A stretch of 54,635 nt of DNA from Paralimibaculum aggregatum. GTDB taxonomy: Bacteria > Pseudomonadota > Alphaproteobacteria > Rhodobacterales > Rhodobacteraceae. Shown here one piece after another: positions 16,253 to 25,358 of this stretch. The translations under genes were made by a program, and so were the position numbers. The notes beneath the pieces were generated by a model that saw only the letters and a program-made list of their open reading frames with translations, searched no databases and was not told the DNA's origin. The DNA lies in NCBI RefSeq assembly GCF_030270585.1, contig NZ_BSYI01000037.1, forward strand, positions 1 through 54,635. The letters are read 5' to 3'. The stretch's first letter is position 1. Each line of letters opens with the position of its first letter.

Positions 16253-16324
16253 ATGGCCCGCCAGTTCTGGGCGATGCTGGTCAAGGGAGAGGACTACCGG
16301 GATCCGGTCGCGCCCGCTACCTGA
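16253..16324 (+). pseudogene. Short IS110-like transposase remnant
   Basis: MARQFWAMLVKGEDYRDPVA and a stop at 16322. ARxFWxMLxxGEDY resembles the C-terminal tail of IS110-family transposases. Only 23 codons remain. The sequence from 16325 to the porin shows no gene. Confidence 0.35.
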
Positions 16325-16484
16325 GCGGGCGATGGCCGGCACGTCGGGGGTGTGAGGAGGTCACTGATACGTAAGGGCAAATGATCGACAAGATCCGGTC
16401 CGGCAAAGCCAGTGTCTTCGAATTCGTATGCCAGCACCCTTCGTACAAGAAATCAGATCAGACAGTGCGATCTGGGAATTCCAT

Positions 16485-17642
16485 TCAGAATTTCCAGCGT
16501 ATTCCAGTCATGAAGGACAGACCGTCTTCGTAGTTCGCGCCCGGATCATCGTAGGCGTGGTGGCGCACGATCCCGTAAAGATCAAACGAAGTGTCTGAAT
16601 AAACAATGCTCTGGACTGCGGCGAAGGCGAAGCTGAGGCTGTCGGAGTTCAATGTGTTGAAATCCTGCCCATAATACACGTCTACCGCGAAGGAGGTCCG
16701 GCCCAACGACGTCAGCCAGGGCGGTGAGTAGCCGAGCTTTCCATAGAAATAGGCCGGGTCGCGTGCATTGTTCTCCTGTGCGTCGTAGCCGCCGGCAACG
16801 GTGAGTGACAGCCCGGTCGGTTTGAGGAGCACCGAGGCCGACGCACTAAAGCGGTCATCGACTCCCTTGGGGCGCGAGTAGGCGGCGGCCGCCGCGAAGG
16901 CAAAGCTCTCGCCATCCTCGTTGCGGCCGAAAGATGCCGCAATATCCCACTCGGCAACGTCGTCGCCACCGAGCGCATCGTAGCCTACTGAACTCGACAC
17001 ACGCGCACCGCCGAATGACGGTGTGTCGTAGCGCAAGCGCATTCGGCGGCTCAGCCCATCGAGGTTCGAATATGCATCGCCGATGGAGACGCCGGACAAC
17101 CCGCCGCGTCCACCATCGAATGCGAACAACTGACCACCGGCCGTATCGGCGATGGAAGAGTATGCAATCAAGGTGGTTCCGGAGAGATCAGCCTCGGCGC
17201 TACTATCCGAGGCCATGGCTCCCTGACCGGCCCAGAGGCGGCCAAAGTCATCGATCTCGACTTGCAACTCGAACTTGCGCAAATTCGCATCGCCCCAGTC
17301 GATATCGCCCTTGTTGAGTTGATTGACGCTGTTCGAGGCATAGGGCTGCCACTCGCCCTCAATGTTTCCGTAAATTGTTACGTTTGGCCACCATTTCGCC
17401 TCGTATTTGATGCCGACGCGCGTCGAGGAGTTGTCGTTGTCGACCAGCGGGAAGAAGTTGGTGTCCTGTCCATCGGAATGAGCGAGGAATCCTTTATTGA
17501 TCTGACCATACAAATAGGGAATTCCGTCATCGTTCGCGCCAAAGAACCCGTTTTCTGGCAAGAGGCGGGTCTCGGAAAGGTTCTCAGCGCGGGCGGAAGC
17601 GACGGTGAACGCCAGGGCGATCATTGCTGGAAACGCGATCAT
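16485..17642 (-). CDS. Outer-membrane porin (Rhodobacter-type)
   Basis: About 385 residues. A signal peptide (MIAFPAMIALAFTVASARA, cleavage before EN) is followed by alternating beta-strands typical of a 16-strand porin (STRVGIKYEAKWWPNVTIYG, FGRLWAGQGAMASDSSAEAD, MRLRYDTPSFGGARVSSSVG), and the chain ends in Phe (MTGIRWKF), the BAM-recognised terminus. It forms passive channels in the outer membrane. The start is uncertain: the ATG at 17642 has no clear Shine-Dalgarno sequence, and the frame runs open a further 75 codons upstream without porin-like sequence. Confidence 0.82.
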   Translation of the reverse strand: MIAFPAMIALAFTVASARAENLSETRLLPENGFFGANDDGIPYLYGQINKGFLAHSDGQDTNFFPLVDNDNSSTRVGIKYEAKWWPNVTIYGNIEGEWQPYASNSVNQLNKGDIDWGDANLRKFELQVEIDDFGRLWAGQGAMASDSSAEADLSGTTLIAYSSIADTAGGQLFAFDGGRGGLSGVSIGDAYSNLDGLSRRMRLRYDTPSFGGARVSSSVGYDALGGDDVAEWDIAASFGRNEDGESFAFAAAAAYSRPKGVDDRFSASASVLLKPTGLSLTVAGGYDAQENNARDPAYFYGKLGYSPPWLTSLGRTSFAVDVYYGQDFNTLNSDSLSFAFAAVQSIVYSDTSFDLYGIVRHHAYDDPGANYEDGLSFMTGIRWKF

Positions 17643-18213
17643 ACTGAGTGCAATGGCACCGTCGCAGCGCAGGGGCGGATCTGCAGGTGAGAGGCGCAGA
17701 TGGCGGAGCAGATCGCGACCGAGCAAGCGAAGGCTCCCTTCAAGCCATCGGTTCCGGTTTCGCCTCCTCGCCGACGGTATACCCGTCACCTCAGGGGTTG
17801 ACCGGAGTTGCGCAGAATAGTGCCCCAGAGTGGGTTTGTGTCGAGTGCGTCGGGTCTGTAGAGCCACGGCAATTCTCCGTATTTCATTGGCACCGAGACT
17901 CCGAACCGGGAATGTCCAGAGAAGCCGCTGTATAGCACCACAACGGTCTTGTCAGAGCAGATTCCGCTGGGTCGATACACGGAAGTACTCTGCAAGCCGC
18001 CCCAATGTCCGGTCCGCCTCGAAGCCAGCCGCCCACTTCGAGCGCTCGGAGCTCCGTTAACCAATCACCCGGAAAAGGTTCAATCTGCGGCAGGTCGGCC
18101 GCATATGGTGGTTGAAAAGATAAAACTTTTCCGAAAGCCGTTGAGGTTGATGGTTAACACTCTTGCCAATTCTGTTAAGGTACCGATTGGACCTCTCCCG
18201 ACATTCGGGGGAA
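17643..18213. other. Intergenic region, no gene recognised
   Basis: 570 bp upstream of the porin. No frame on either strand shows a recognisable protein. An AT-rich patch around 18110-18190 (AAGATAAAACTTTTCC and TTAACACTCTTGCC) could hold promoters. Confidence 0.4.
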
Positions 18214-18375
18214 CTATGGATCTCGCCGGCGCAATCCCGTCAGCGGCCATTCGCGGCGGGTGCGAAAGCCTTTCTGGCGCGTGATGCCAAGCTGATTGGC
18301 CACCTGCTTTTGCGTGTAGGAGCGGGCGAAGTAGAGCCAAGCGGCGCGTGCCGCATCCTCCTTCTGATCGATCAT
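18214..18375 (-). pseudogene. SorC-family sugar-binding regulator, N-terminal remnant
   Basis: DQKEDAARAAWLYFARSYTQ and KQVANQLGITRQK match the N-terminal helix-turn-helix of SorC/DeoR-type sugar regulators (AARAxWLYxxxxTQxxIAxxLGxSRQ). The homology stops after ITRQK and the frame ends at 18214; the second half of the helix-turn-helix and the entire sugar-phosphate domain are gone. Its place, divergent from a polyol-type binding protein, is where such a regulator normally sits. Confidence 0.55.
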
Positions 18376-18514
18376 GGTCCAATAGCATACGTCAGCCTGC
18401 CGAACCGCCACCGTGCGTTTCCGCATCGGCTGGTCCACCGGCCTGCCGATGCGGGACGGCTGCGTGGCTCCGCGCGTGATAAAATGCATAGAGTTTGGAT
18501 TTTTTACTAACAAA

Positions 18515-18580
18515 CGTTGACACGATTCACCCCGTTGACACGGTTCCCCCAAGGAAGCCTACTGATACACAAAATATAAT
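18515..18580 (+). promoter_or_regulatory. Direct repeats and promoter of the binding-protein gene
   Basis: CGTTGACACGATTC (18515-18528) and CGTTGACACGGTTC (18533-18546) are direct repeats 18 bp apart, each containing the -35-like TTGACA. A TATAAT lies at 18575-18580, about 20 bp before the start. The TTGACA-to-TATAAT distance is not the standard 17 bp, so the exact promoter is unclear; the repeats are a good candidate site for the lost SorC-type regulator. Confidence 0.45.
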
Positions 18581-18598
18581 GGTTCGGGAGGGATCGTA

Positions 18599-19969
18599 AT
18601 GACTTTGCGAAAACTGTTGCTTGCCGTCGCGTCCCTGGCCATGGCGTCTGCCGCCTCTGCCGCCTCTGCCGCCTCTGCCGCCTCTGCCGCCTCTGCCGCC
18701 TCTGCCGCCTCTGCCCAGACGACCCTGACCATTGCGACCGTGAGCAATCCTGACATGGAACGGATGCAGAGGCTGTCCGCGTCATTCACGTCCAACAACC
18801 CCGGAATAGAGCTGGTTTGGGTCACGCTGGAAGAGAACATCCTTCGCCAGCGGGTAACCACGGACATTGCAACGGGGGCCGGGCGCTTCGACATCGTGAT
18901 GATCGGAACGTTCGAGGCGCCGATCTGGGCCGAGCGGGGCTGGCTCACACCGCTGGTCGAAATGCCGGAAGGCTATGATGTCGACGACATTCTGCCGTCG
19001 ATCAGGACAAGCCTGAGCCACGACGGCACCCTCTACGCGGCGCCGTTCTATGGCGAGTCCGCCTTCACGATGTACCGGACTGACCTGTTCGAGGATGCCG
19101 GACTAGAGATGCCTGACGCGCCCACCTGGGATTTCATACGGAGCGCCGCCTCGAAGATCAGCGAGCAGAACGACGATGTCTATGGCATCTGCCTGCGGGG
19201 CAAGCCGGGTTGGGGCGAGAACGTCGCGGTGATCACGGCGATGGCCAATTCCTACGGTGCACGCTGGTTCGACAACGACTGGAAACCTCAGTTTGACAGC
19301 GAGGCATGGGCGAGCGCGGTCAACGACTACGTAAGCCTGGTACGGGACTACGGCCCGCCTGATGCCACGAAAAACGGCTATACTGAGACGCTCAACCTTT
19401 TCCAGAACGGCAAGTGTGCGATCTGGGTTGACGCCACGGTCGCGGCGTCGACGATAACCGACCCCGAGACTTCGAACGTCGCGGACAGGGTAGGCTTTGC
19501 GCTCGCACCAGGGACCGGCCTCGGAAAACGGGCGAACTGGCTCTGGGTCTGGTCGTTGGGAATCTCTTCGAGTTCCGGGCACCAGGACGAGGCCATGCGT
19601 TTCGTCGCATGGGCAACATCGAGGGACTATACCGAACTCGTGGCTAGGGAGGATGGCTGGGTCAACGCGCCTCCCGGCACGCGGGCATCGCTCTATCAGA
19701 ACAGCGACTATCTCAAGGCGGCGCCCTTCGCCGAGATGGTGCTCTCCTCGATCAAGGCCTCCGATCCGGCCAAGCCCACCGTCGACGAGGTGCCCTATAC
19801 CGGCATCCAGTACGTCGCGATCCCAGAATTTCCCGGCATGGCGACGGCTGTCGGCTCCCGGATCGCGAAGGCGCTTGCAGGCGAGATTCCGACCGACGAG
19901 GCGCTGAAGAACGCGCAATGGGTGACCGAAAAGGTGATCGAGCGCGCGCGCTTCATCAGCGATGACTAG
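18599..19969 (+). CDS. ABC-transporter solute-binding protein, polyol/SmoE type
   Basis: 456 residues. A signal peptide is followed by the extracellular solute-binding family 1 fold: TLTIATVSNPDMERMQRLSA, TGAGRFDIVMIGTFEAPIWA, YAAPFYGESAFTMYRTDLFE, APGTGLGKRANWLWVWSLGI. The pattern matches the sorbitol/mannitol-binding proteins of Rhodobacter (SmoE). It would be periplasmic, delivering polyols to a MalFGK-like permease, but no permease or ATPase genes follow. Start: ATG 18599 with GGGAGGGATCGTA upstream. The signal sequence contains an uninterrupted (SAA)n run from a 9-bp repeat. A SorC-regulator remnant precedes it and an NCS1 permease gene follows after 63 bp. Confidence 0.85.
   Translation: MTLRKLLLAVASLAMASAASAASAASAASAASAASAASAQTTLTIATVSNPDMERMQRLSASFTSNNPGIELVWVTLEENILRQRVTTDIATGAGRFDIVMIGTFEAPIWAERGWLTPLVEMPEGYDVDDILPSIRTSLSHDGTLYAAPFYGESAFTMYRTDLFEDAGLEMPDAPTWDFIRSAASKISEQNDDVYGICLRGKPGWGENVAVITAMANSYGARWFDNDWKPQFDSEAWASAVNDYVSLVRDYGPPDATKNGYTETLNLFQNGKCAIWVDATVAASTITDPETSNVADRVGFALAPGTGLGKRANWLWVWSLGISSSSGHQDEAMRFVAWATSRDYTELVAREDGWVNAPPGTRASLYQNSDYLKAAPFAEMVLSSIKASDPAKPTVDEVPYTGIQYVAIPEFPGMATAVGSRIAKALAGEIPTDEALKNAQWVTEKVIERARFISDD
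18647..18715 (+). repeat. 9-bp tandem repeat in signal-peptide coding region
   Basis: TCTGCCGCC occurs 7 times in perfect tandem plus a partial TCTGCC, all in frame and coding Ser-Ala-Ala. It spans the end of the hydrophobic core and the cleavage region (residues 17-39). Copy-number change would lengthen or shorten the signal peptide by 3 residues without a frameshift. Confidence 0.95.
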
Positions 19970-20032
19970 CTCCAGCTCCGGACGATCTCGACGCGGCACG
20001 TTCCAGACGCAAGGCTACGAGGGGAGGAAAAC

Positions 20033-21796
20033 GTGACTCATACAGCGGACGCCTACCAGAAACCCGTCTCCGAATTGGACGACGAACAACTGCCGGTGCC
20101 GAAACACAGGCTGCATGGGCCCGGTCACTTCCTCGGCCTTTATGGCTCCGAACACGTCGCAGCGACCGAATTCGTCATCGGCGCCGCATTTGTGGCGATG
20201 GGCGCGACGATCGAGGACATTCTGATCGGACTGCTCATCGGCAATACGCTTGCTGTGCTGAGCTTCTGGCTCATCACGGCGCCGATCGCGGTCAAAATGC
20301 GGCTTAGTCTTTATTCCTATCTCGATCACTACATGGGCGATTTGGTCCCGCGGATCTACAACGGTGCGAACGTGTTGATTTTCGTGGCGATTTCCGCAGC
20401 GATGATCACCGTCTCGGCCACCGCGGTCCGTGTGCTGTTCGACATTCCGCCGCAGACCTATCCTTATCCCAGCAACGTCTACTTCGCGCTGATTGCTGGA
20501 TCAGCGAGCATCATAGCCGTGGTCGTAGCCTATTACGGGTTCAACGTGGTGGCCGAGTTCGCAACCATTTGCACGCCCTGGCTGATGGTGATGTTCACGG
20601 CCGGTGGCATGGTGCTGATCCCCGCGCTTAACGAGACCCTGACCGGCTACACGACGCTATCGAGCTTCTCGGATTTCGTGAATCTTGCGGGGGCGACGGT
20701 GTTCACGGGTATCAATGCCGAAGGGGAACCTGGGATCGGGTTGATAGAGGTCATCGGCTTCGCTTGGGCCGCGAATACCTTCGCGCATTTCGGTCTCGTC
20801 GACATGGCGCTGCTGCGCTACGCAAAGAAATCGGTCTACGGTCTATGCACCGCGACCGGCATGATGTTCGGGCACTACGTCGCCTGGATCTCCGCGGCGC
20901 TGATGGGTGCAGCGACGGCGTCGATCATGAAACTGAGCGTTGCCGTGGTTTCGCCCGGTGACGTTGCCTATTATGCGCTTGGCGCCACCGGTTTCGTGAT
21001 TGTCATCATTGCCGGATGGACCACGGCCAACCCCAACCTGTATCGCGCCGGTCTGGCGGCCCAGGCCGTCTTTCCGAGCGTTCCGCGCCAGAAAGTGACG
21101 CTTGCCGTCGGGGCAGTCGTCGTTGTCGGCAGCTGCTTCCCGTTCATCTACCGCAGCATCCTGCCCATCCTTGCCTATGCCGGTCTGGTCCTGGTGCCCA
21201 TCGGCGGCATCGTCTTCGCCGAACAGCGCGTCTTTCAGCGCATGGGGTTGAAATCCAACTGGCACCGCCTGAAGGGCGCAAAGGACAACATGCCGGCGCT
21301 GATGACGTGGGGCATCTGTCTGGTGTTCGGCTTCGGCCTGGACTTCCTCAACATCATCCCCTTCGTTTACCTGTTCCTGCCGACCTGGCTTCTTTCCATC
21401 ATTCTATACACCGTCTTGGCCAAGCGCGCGGGCGCTGGCCAAAGCTATCCGGAGGCCGAGAAACGCGAAGCCGACTTCAACAGGCGGGTCGAGGAGTACC
21501 ATGCCAAACTGGCAAGGAAGGAAGGTCACTCCGAAGTCAAGGACACGTCTCTCCTGACCAAGGGCATCCGCGCAGTATGGATTGTCATCGGATTGCTGGT
21601 GCCGGCTGTCCTGGCGTGGAGGGTGCTATTCAACAGCCCTGACCTTTACGCCTACTACGTGAATCGAGAGCTGTTCTACGACGTCACCATCTGGTGCACC
21701 CTGATCTACTTCGTGTTCGCTTGGTGGGGCTTGCAGCGGTCGAAGGCGCTGCAGCGACAGGGAGAACCGTCCGTTTCGGCCGAGCCGGCGGAATGA
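20033..21796 (+). CDS. NCS1-family purine/cytosine-type permease
   Basis: 587 residues with about 12 membrane segments. GHFLGLYGSEHVAATEFVIG, ITAPIAVKMRLSLYSYLD, EVIGFAWAANTFAHFGLVD and AGWTTANPNLYRAGLAAQ are typical of nucleobase:cation symporter-1 proteins. A charged cytoplasmic loop (about residues 470-510) precedes two final membrane helices, making it longer than most family members (about 450). Start: GTG 20033 with GGGGAGGAAAAC directly upstream; no better ATG exists. It follows the polyol-type binding protein by 63 bp and may be co-transcribed, although these families do not normally work together. Confidence 0.87.
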   Translation: MTHTADAYQKPVSELDDEQLPVPKHRLHGPGHFLGLYGSEHVAATEFVIGAAFVAMGATIEDILIGLLIGNTLAVLSFWLITAPIAVKMRLSLYSYLDHYMGDLVPRIYNGANVLIFVAISAAMITVSATAVRVLFDIPPQTYPYPSNVYFALIAGSASIIAVVVAYYGFNVVAEFATICTPWLMVMFTAGGMVLIPALNETLTGYTTLSSFSDFVNLAGATVFTGINAEGEPGIGLIEVIGFAWAANTFAHFGLVDMALLRYAKKSVYGLCTATGMMFGHYVAWISAALMGAATASIMKLSVAVVSPGDVAYYALGATGFVIVIIAGWTTANPNLYRAGLAAQAVFPSVPRQKVTLAVGAVVVVGSCFPFIYRSILPILAYAGLVLVPIGGIVFAEQRVFQRMGLKSNWHRLKGAKDNMPALMTWGICLVFGFGLDFLNIIPFVYLFLPTWLLSIILYTVLAKRAGAGQSYPEAEKREADFNRRVEEYHAKLARKEGHSEVKDTSLLTKGIRAVWIVIGLLVPAVLAWRVLFNSPDLYAYYVNRELFYDVTIWCTLIYFVFAWWGLQRSKALQRQGEPSVSAEPAE

Positions 21797-22445
21797 TGCG
21801 ACGTAGACGCAATCGTAGCAACGGCCGTGGTGATGTCTGAGAACGCGAGAGAGCGCCGAGAGCGCCGGGATCGTTTACCGTAAACGTGCCGGACACCACG
21901 CCTCTGGTTATGAATATGCCCTACGCCATCACCGACGGGTGCACGGTCCGGGTGCAGGTTTTTACTGGAAAATAGCCGCTTCGGAGAGCGGTCAGCCGGA
22001 TCTTTTGGAACTGTCCACTGAAACAGGGCAAGATGGGATGGCGTTCGACCATGGCTTCGCTCTCAATGTCCTACAACGCGCATGTCCGGCTGCTCGGCAA
22101 TATTTCAATCGACTCGAGCTGCGCGGTCTTGAAGGTCGGCTCCTGGGAATTGTCGCCTTGCTGTTAGCATGCGCAGCAGATGGCCGGAACCCGCCCGTTC
22201 TCGAGTGGGGAGTACAATCACGTCCAAGCAGCGCAATTAATACTATGGCCCAGACCGTTTAACGCCACACCCTAACCCGTCTTCATCCTCTACCATCAGG
22301 CACCGCTGTGCAGCGGTCAATAGGCCGTCTCGGCGGCCGACCCTTGGACGGCGCGTCAAAGGCAACTCCGGACCGAGTGCTTGTGTCTGTCGGCCCGCCA
22401 GTGAGTGGTGGGTCAGGAGCAGTTCGCGCGACAAGGCCTTCTCTA
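21797..22445. other. Gene-poor region with palindrome and possible hydrolase start remnant
   Basis: Holds the 15-bp palindrome CGTTTAC-C-GTAAACG (21872-21886), LacI-operator-like, followed by a short frame MPYAITDGCTVRV from about 21918 that resembles the start of an alpha/beta hydrolase and stops after 21 codons. A frame at 21939-22262 has no recognisable protein. The region ends at the TA target of the IS630 element. Confidence 0.35.
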
Positions 22446-23498
22446 GAGCATTCTCCGCGCGGATTGAATTGCCGGGGGGTCCCTCGGCCTGCTCGAGCTG
22501 ATTCACCCTTCTGGCTGGGAAGGGAGGCCAGCATGCATGGCAAAGGGGCTTTCCGCGGATCTTCGCCGTCGGGTGATCCCGGCCGTCGAGGCCGGGATGT
22601 CGTGCCGCAGTGCCGCCGCACGGTTCGGCGTGAGCGCGTCGAGCGCCATCCGCTGGGTGCGTGAGTGGCGCGAAAGCGGGCGCATGGCGCCGCGCCGCCA
22701 AGGCGGCGACCGGCTCTCGGGGCGGATCGAGGCGCATGCGGGCTTCCCGCTCGCCGAGATCGAGGCCGCGCCGGACCGCACGCTCGAGGAGCGGCGCGCG
22801 CTGCTCGTCCGCGGGCGCGGGGTCCGGGTCAGCAGCAGCACGGTCTGGCGGTTCTGCCGCCGGCACGGGCTGACGACCAGGAAAAGTCCGGGCACGCGAC
22901 CGGCAGGACCGCGACGACGTCCGCGCGGCGCGCGAAGCCTGGTTCGATGCCCGGCCGGAGCGCGACCCCGAGAAGCTGGTCTTCATCGACGGGACCGGCT
23001 TGAACACGAAGACGGGTCGCCTCCGCGGCCGCTGTCCCCGCCGCGAGCGGCTGCGCATGGGCCTGCCGCACGGCCACTGGCGCACCACCACCTTCGTCGC
23101 CGGGCTGCGCCTCGACGGGCTCGACGCGCCCATGCCGATCGACGGGCCCATGAACGGCGAGGCGTTCCTCGCCCATGTCCGGCAGGTCCTGGCGCCGACC
23201 CTCCGCCCGGGCGACATCGTGATCATGGACAACCTCGGCTGCCACAAGAGCCCGAAGGTCCGCGCGGCGATCGAGGAGGCGGGCGCCCGCCTGATCTGCC
23301 TTCCGCCATACAGCCCGGACGTCAACCCGATCGAGTTCGCCGTCTCCAAGCTCGAGAGCCTGCGCCGCACCGCCGCCGCCCGCACCCGCGACGCCCTCTG
23401 GACCACCGTCGGCATGATCCTCGACCCCGTAACGCCGAGCGAGTGCCGCAACCCATTCGCCGCCGCCGGCCATGAACCAGACCGAGCGGAAAGTGCTC
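22446..23498 (+). mobile_element. IS630-family element
   Basis: Bounded by imperfect inverted repeats (left GAGCATTCTCCGCGCGG; right end reads GAGCACTTTCCGCTCGG in reverse complement) and flanked on both sides by TA (22444-22445 and 23499-23500), the signature target duplication of the IS630/Tc1 group. About 1053 bp, one transposase in two frames. Confidence 0.8.
22537..23498 (+). pseudogene. IS630-family transposase in two frames
   Basis: Frame 1 (from ATG 22537) carries the helix-turn-helix: LSADLRRRVIPAVEAGMSC, AAARFGVSASSAIRWVREWR. Near 22880-22890, at GGAAAAG, homology moves to another frame giving VRAAREAWFDARPE, LVFIDGTGLNTKT (first Asp; family usually FIDE), DIVIMDNLGCHK (second Asp) and PPYSPDVNPIEFAVSKLES (Glu). 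Some IS630 members use programmed frameshifting, so this may be natural or a mutation. The second frame has no stop before the element end and reads into the IS5 remnant. Confidence 0.75.
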
Positions 23499-23503
23499 TA
23501 GGG

Positions 23504-24002
23504 ATGCGCGAGCGTCAGGTCAGCCGGGGTTTTTCGATCTCGATGAGCGGTACCGGGCGCTGTCGAAGAGCGGCGATCCGCTCGAGCGTCTGGCCAAGGT
23601 GGTGGATTTCGAGATGTTCCGGCCCGAGCTTGACGCGGCGCTGGCGCGGTCGGACCGCGCCCGGGGCGGTCGGCCGCCGATGGACGCGGTGATGATGTTC
23701 AGGATCCTCGTCATCGAGGCCCTCCACGGGCTGGCCGACGAGCGCACCGGGTTCCAGATCCGCGACCGGCGGTCGTTCATGCGTCTTCTCGGGCTCGATC
23801 TCCATGGCCGGGTGCCGGACGCCCGCACGATCTGGCTCGTTCGCGAGCACCTCACGAAGGCCGGCGCCGTGGAGCGGCTCTTTGCCCGGTTCGATGCGCA
23901 TCTGAAGGAGGCGGGCTACCTCGCCATGGGCGGGCAGATGATCGATGCGTCGATCATGGAAGCGCCGCGCCAGCGCAACACCGACGGCGAGAAGGCAGAC
24001 CT
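23504..24002 (+). pseudogene. IS5-family transposase, frameshifted and truncated
   Basis: MRERQVSRGF, then after a one-base loss near 23525 FDLDERYRALSKSGDPLERL, FRPELDAALARSDRARGGRP, RILVIEALHGLADERTGFQI, RSFMRLLGLDLHGRVPDART and YLAMGGQMIDASIMEAPRQR. This is the N-terminal ~165 residues of an IS5-type DDE transposase including the first Asp (MIDASI). It is abruptly joined at about 24003 to an IS66 tail; the rest of the catalytic domain is missing. It begins only 6 bp after the IS630 end. Confidence 0.75.
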
Positions 24003-24110
24003 GAACGGCGTCGATCCCCAAGCCTGGTTGACCGATGTTCGCGGCCGGATCGCAGACCACCGGATCATCCGTCTCGACGAGTTGCTGCCCTGGCGTTACG
24101 CTACGGAAGC
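24003..24110 (+). pseudogene. IS66 transposase C-terminal remnant
   Basis: LNGVDPQAWLTDVRGRIADH followed by RIIRLDELLPWRY is the conserved IS66 TnpC end, in frame with the IS5 remnant before it. The frame continues open into the hypothetical gene at 24178. A different IS66 tail lies at 16025-16172. Confidence 0.7.
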
Positions 24111-24177
24111 AGCGCAGCTGGCGCCGCCGACAACCCGCCAGAGCGCCTTCACCGGACGGTCACGGAGGAAAGCCGCC

Positions 24178-24717
24178 ATGGGCGAAATCAAGTTCGTGAA
24201 CAATCGGAAGAAGAGCTGGGATCTGATCGTCGACAGCGTCGCGAAATCGAAGAACCAGGGATGCGCCGCGATCTCGGGCTGGTCCGCCTATGCCAACAGG
24301 ATCACGAGCCTCACGCATATTCGGACGCTGAGTTACAAGCGCACAGGGAATTTCGGTGAGGTCGCCTGCGATATCGTCTGCTCGGCCGAAGCGACGCAGT
24401 ATGAGATCACCGACGATCCCAAGGATCAGGAGTTGTGGGAGATCCGATTTGGTTCCGACACGCCGAAAAAGTTCTGGGACCTCACGCGCTGCCAGATCTA
24501 CGTCCCGGCGAAGAGCGTCGTGGTCGCGGCGGTCTATGGGCTCGCCGCCCGCGTCAAGTCGGTCCGCGCACTCAACAATGGTCGGGCAAAGGCGAACTGG
24601 GGCGGCATCCATGCGCTCTACACCGTCGACTGGAGCGGGATGGGCTCGACCGAGACCTATACCGGTGCGGTGTTCGCGCAGATGACGGCCTCCAAGCTCG
24701 AGATCAAGATCACCTGA
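24178..24717 (+). CDS. Unknown 179-residue protein
   Basis: MGEIKFVNNRKKSWDLIVDS opens a soluble protein without signal peptide or membrane segment. It has three Cys (QGCAAISG, DIVCSAEA, TRCQIYVP) and an aromatic-rich C-terminus (HALYTVDWSGMGSTETYTG). Start: ATG 24178, with GGAGGAAAGCCGCC upstream giving strong support, although the frame is continuous with the transposase debris before it. Codon choice looks like real coding sequence. I do not recognise the family. It sits directly behind an IS5/IS66 junction, so it may be cargo or simply a neighbour that has lost its own upstream region. Confidence 0.65.
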   Translation: MGEIKFVNNRKKSWDLIVDSVAKSKNQGCAAISGWSAYANRITSLTHIRTLSYKRTGNFGEVACDIVCSAEATQYEITDDPKDQELWEIRFGSDTPKKFWDLTRCQIYVPAKSVVVAAVYGLAARVKSVRALNNGRAKANWGGIHALYTVDWSGMGSTETYTGAVFAQMTASKLEIKIT

Positions 24718-24918
24718 GACGGCATCTCCCTCCGCATCCGACCGTCTTTGGCACGGGCAGCGCGAAAGCGATCATCCGAGGGTTGCATGCGCGCCGTTGC
24801 AGCAAAGGCCGGCTTGCAGCCCGAAGCAACGGATCTTGGGTGACGCATGAACGCAGGCTTGTCCGGTTCAATCGGTTGACCTGTGGCGACGGCGTTTGTT
24901 CTTCGCGTTGTGTTGGGT

Positions 24919-25356
24919 TCAGTTCCTGCCGGGGATCTTGCCTTCCAAAGCATTTCTCAGGCGTTGCGCCTGAGCGAAGAACGAAGCGGCATCGTCGCCA
25001 AGGGCCTTCGTCAAGATCCGATCCACGGCGGTCCACGCCTGCGCGATCCCATCGAGAAGGGCGCGCCCCCTGGGTGTCAGCTCAAGCTCGTTCTGGCGAC
25101 GAGACGTCGGGCTGGTGGTGCGTGTGATATAGCCGGCGGCCAGCAGCCTGTCCGTCATCGTGCTCATGCTGGCCGAGGTGACGCCGAATTCCGCGGCAAG
25201 GACGGATTGCGAAACCGGCCCCATCCGATCCATCGCGTCGAGCACCAAGGCCTGACGTGTCTGGATGCCAAGCGGCGCCAGTTGCCGGCGCAGTTCTGCC
25301 TCAACGAGGTTTGCGCTGTGAAGGAGGCCGTGGAAGCCATGTCTGTCTACTTGCAT
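24919..25356 (-). CDS. MarR-family regulator
   Basis: 145 residues. Winged helix: RQALVLDAMDRMGPVSQSVL, AAEFGVTSASMSTMTDRLLA, AGYITRTTSPTSRRQNELEL, TPRGRALLDG. The DxR-type wing (SPTSRRQNELELTPRG) is intact. Start: ATG 25356; the nearest Shine-Dalgarno-like AGGA is distant. The 124-bp gap to the divergent flavoprotein contains the short palindrome at 25359-25367, so it probably represses that gene and itself, responding to a small molecule or oxidant. Confidence 0.88.
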   Translation of the reverse strand: MQVDRHGFHGLLHSANLVEAELRRQLAPLGIQTRQALVLDAMDRMGPVSQSVLAAEFGVTSASMSTMTDRLLAAGYITRTTSPTSRRQNELELTPRGRALLDGIAQAWTAVDRILTKALGDDAASFFAQAQRLRNALEGKIPGRN

Positions 25357-25358
25357 AC

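Noticed and set aside
21939-22262. 107-codon plus-strand frame
   Set aside because: No recognisable family, poor start, lies in debris before IS630.
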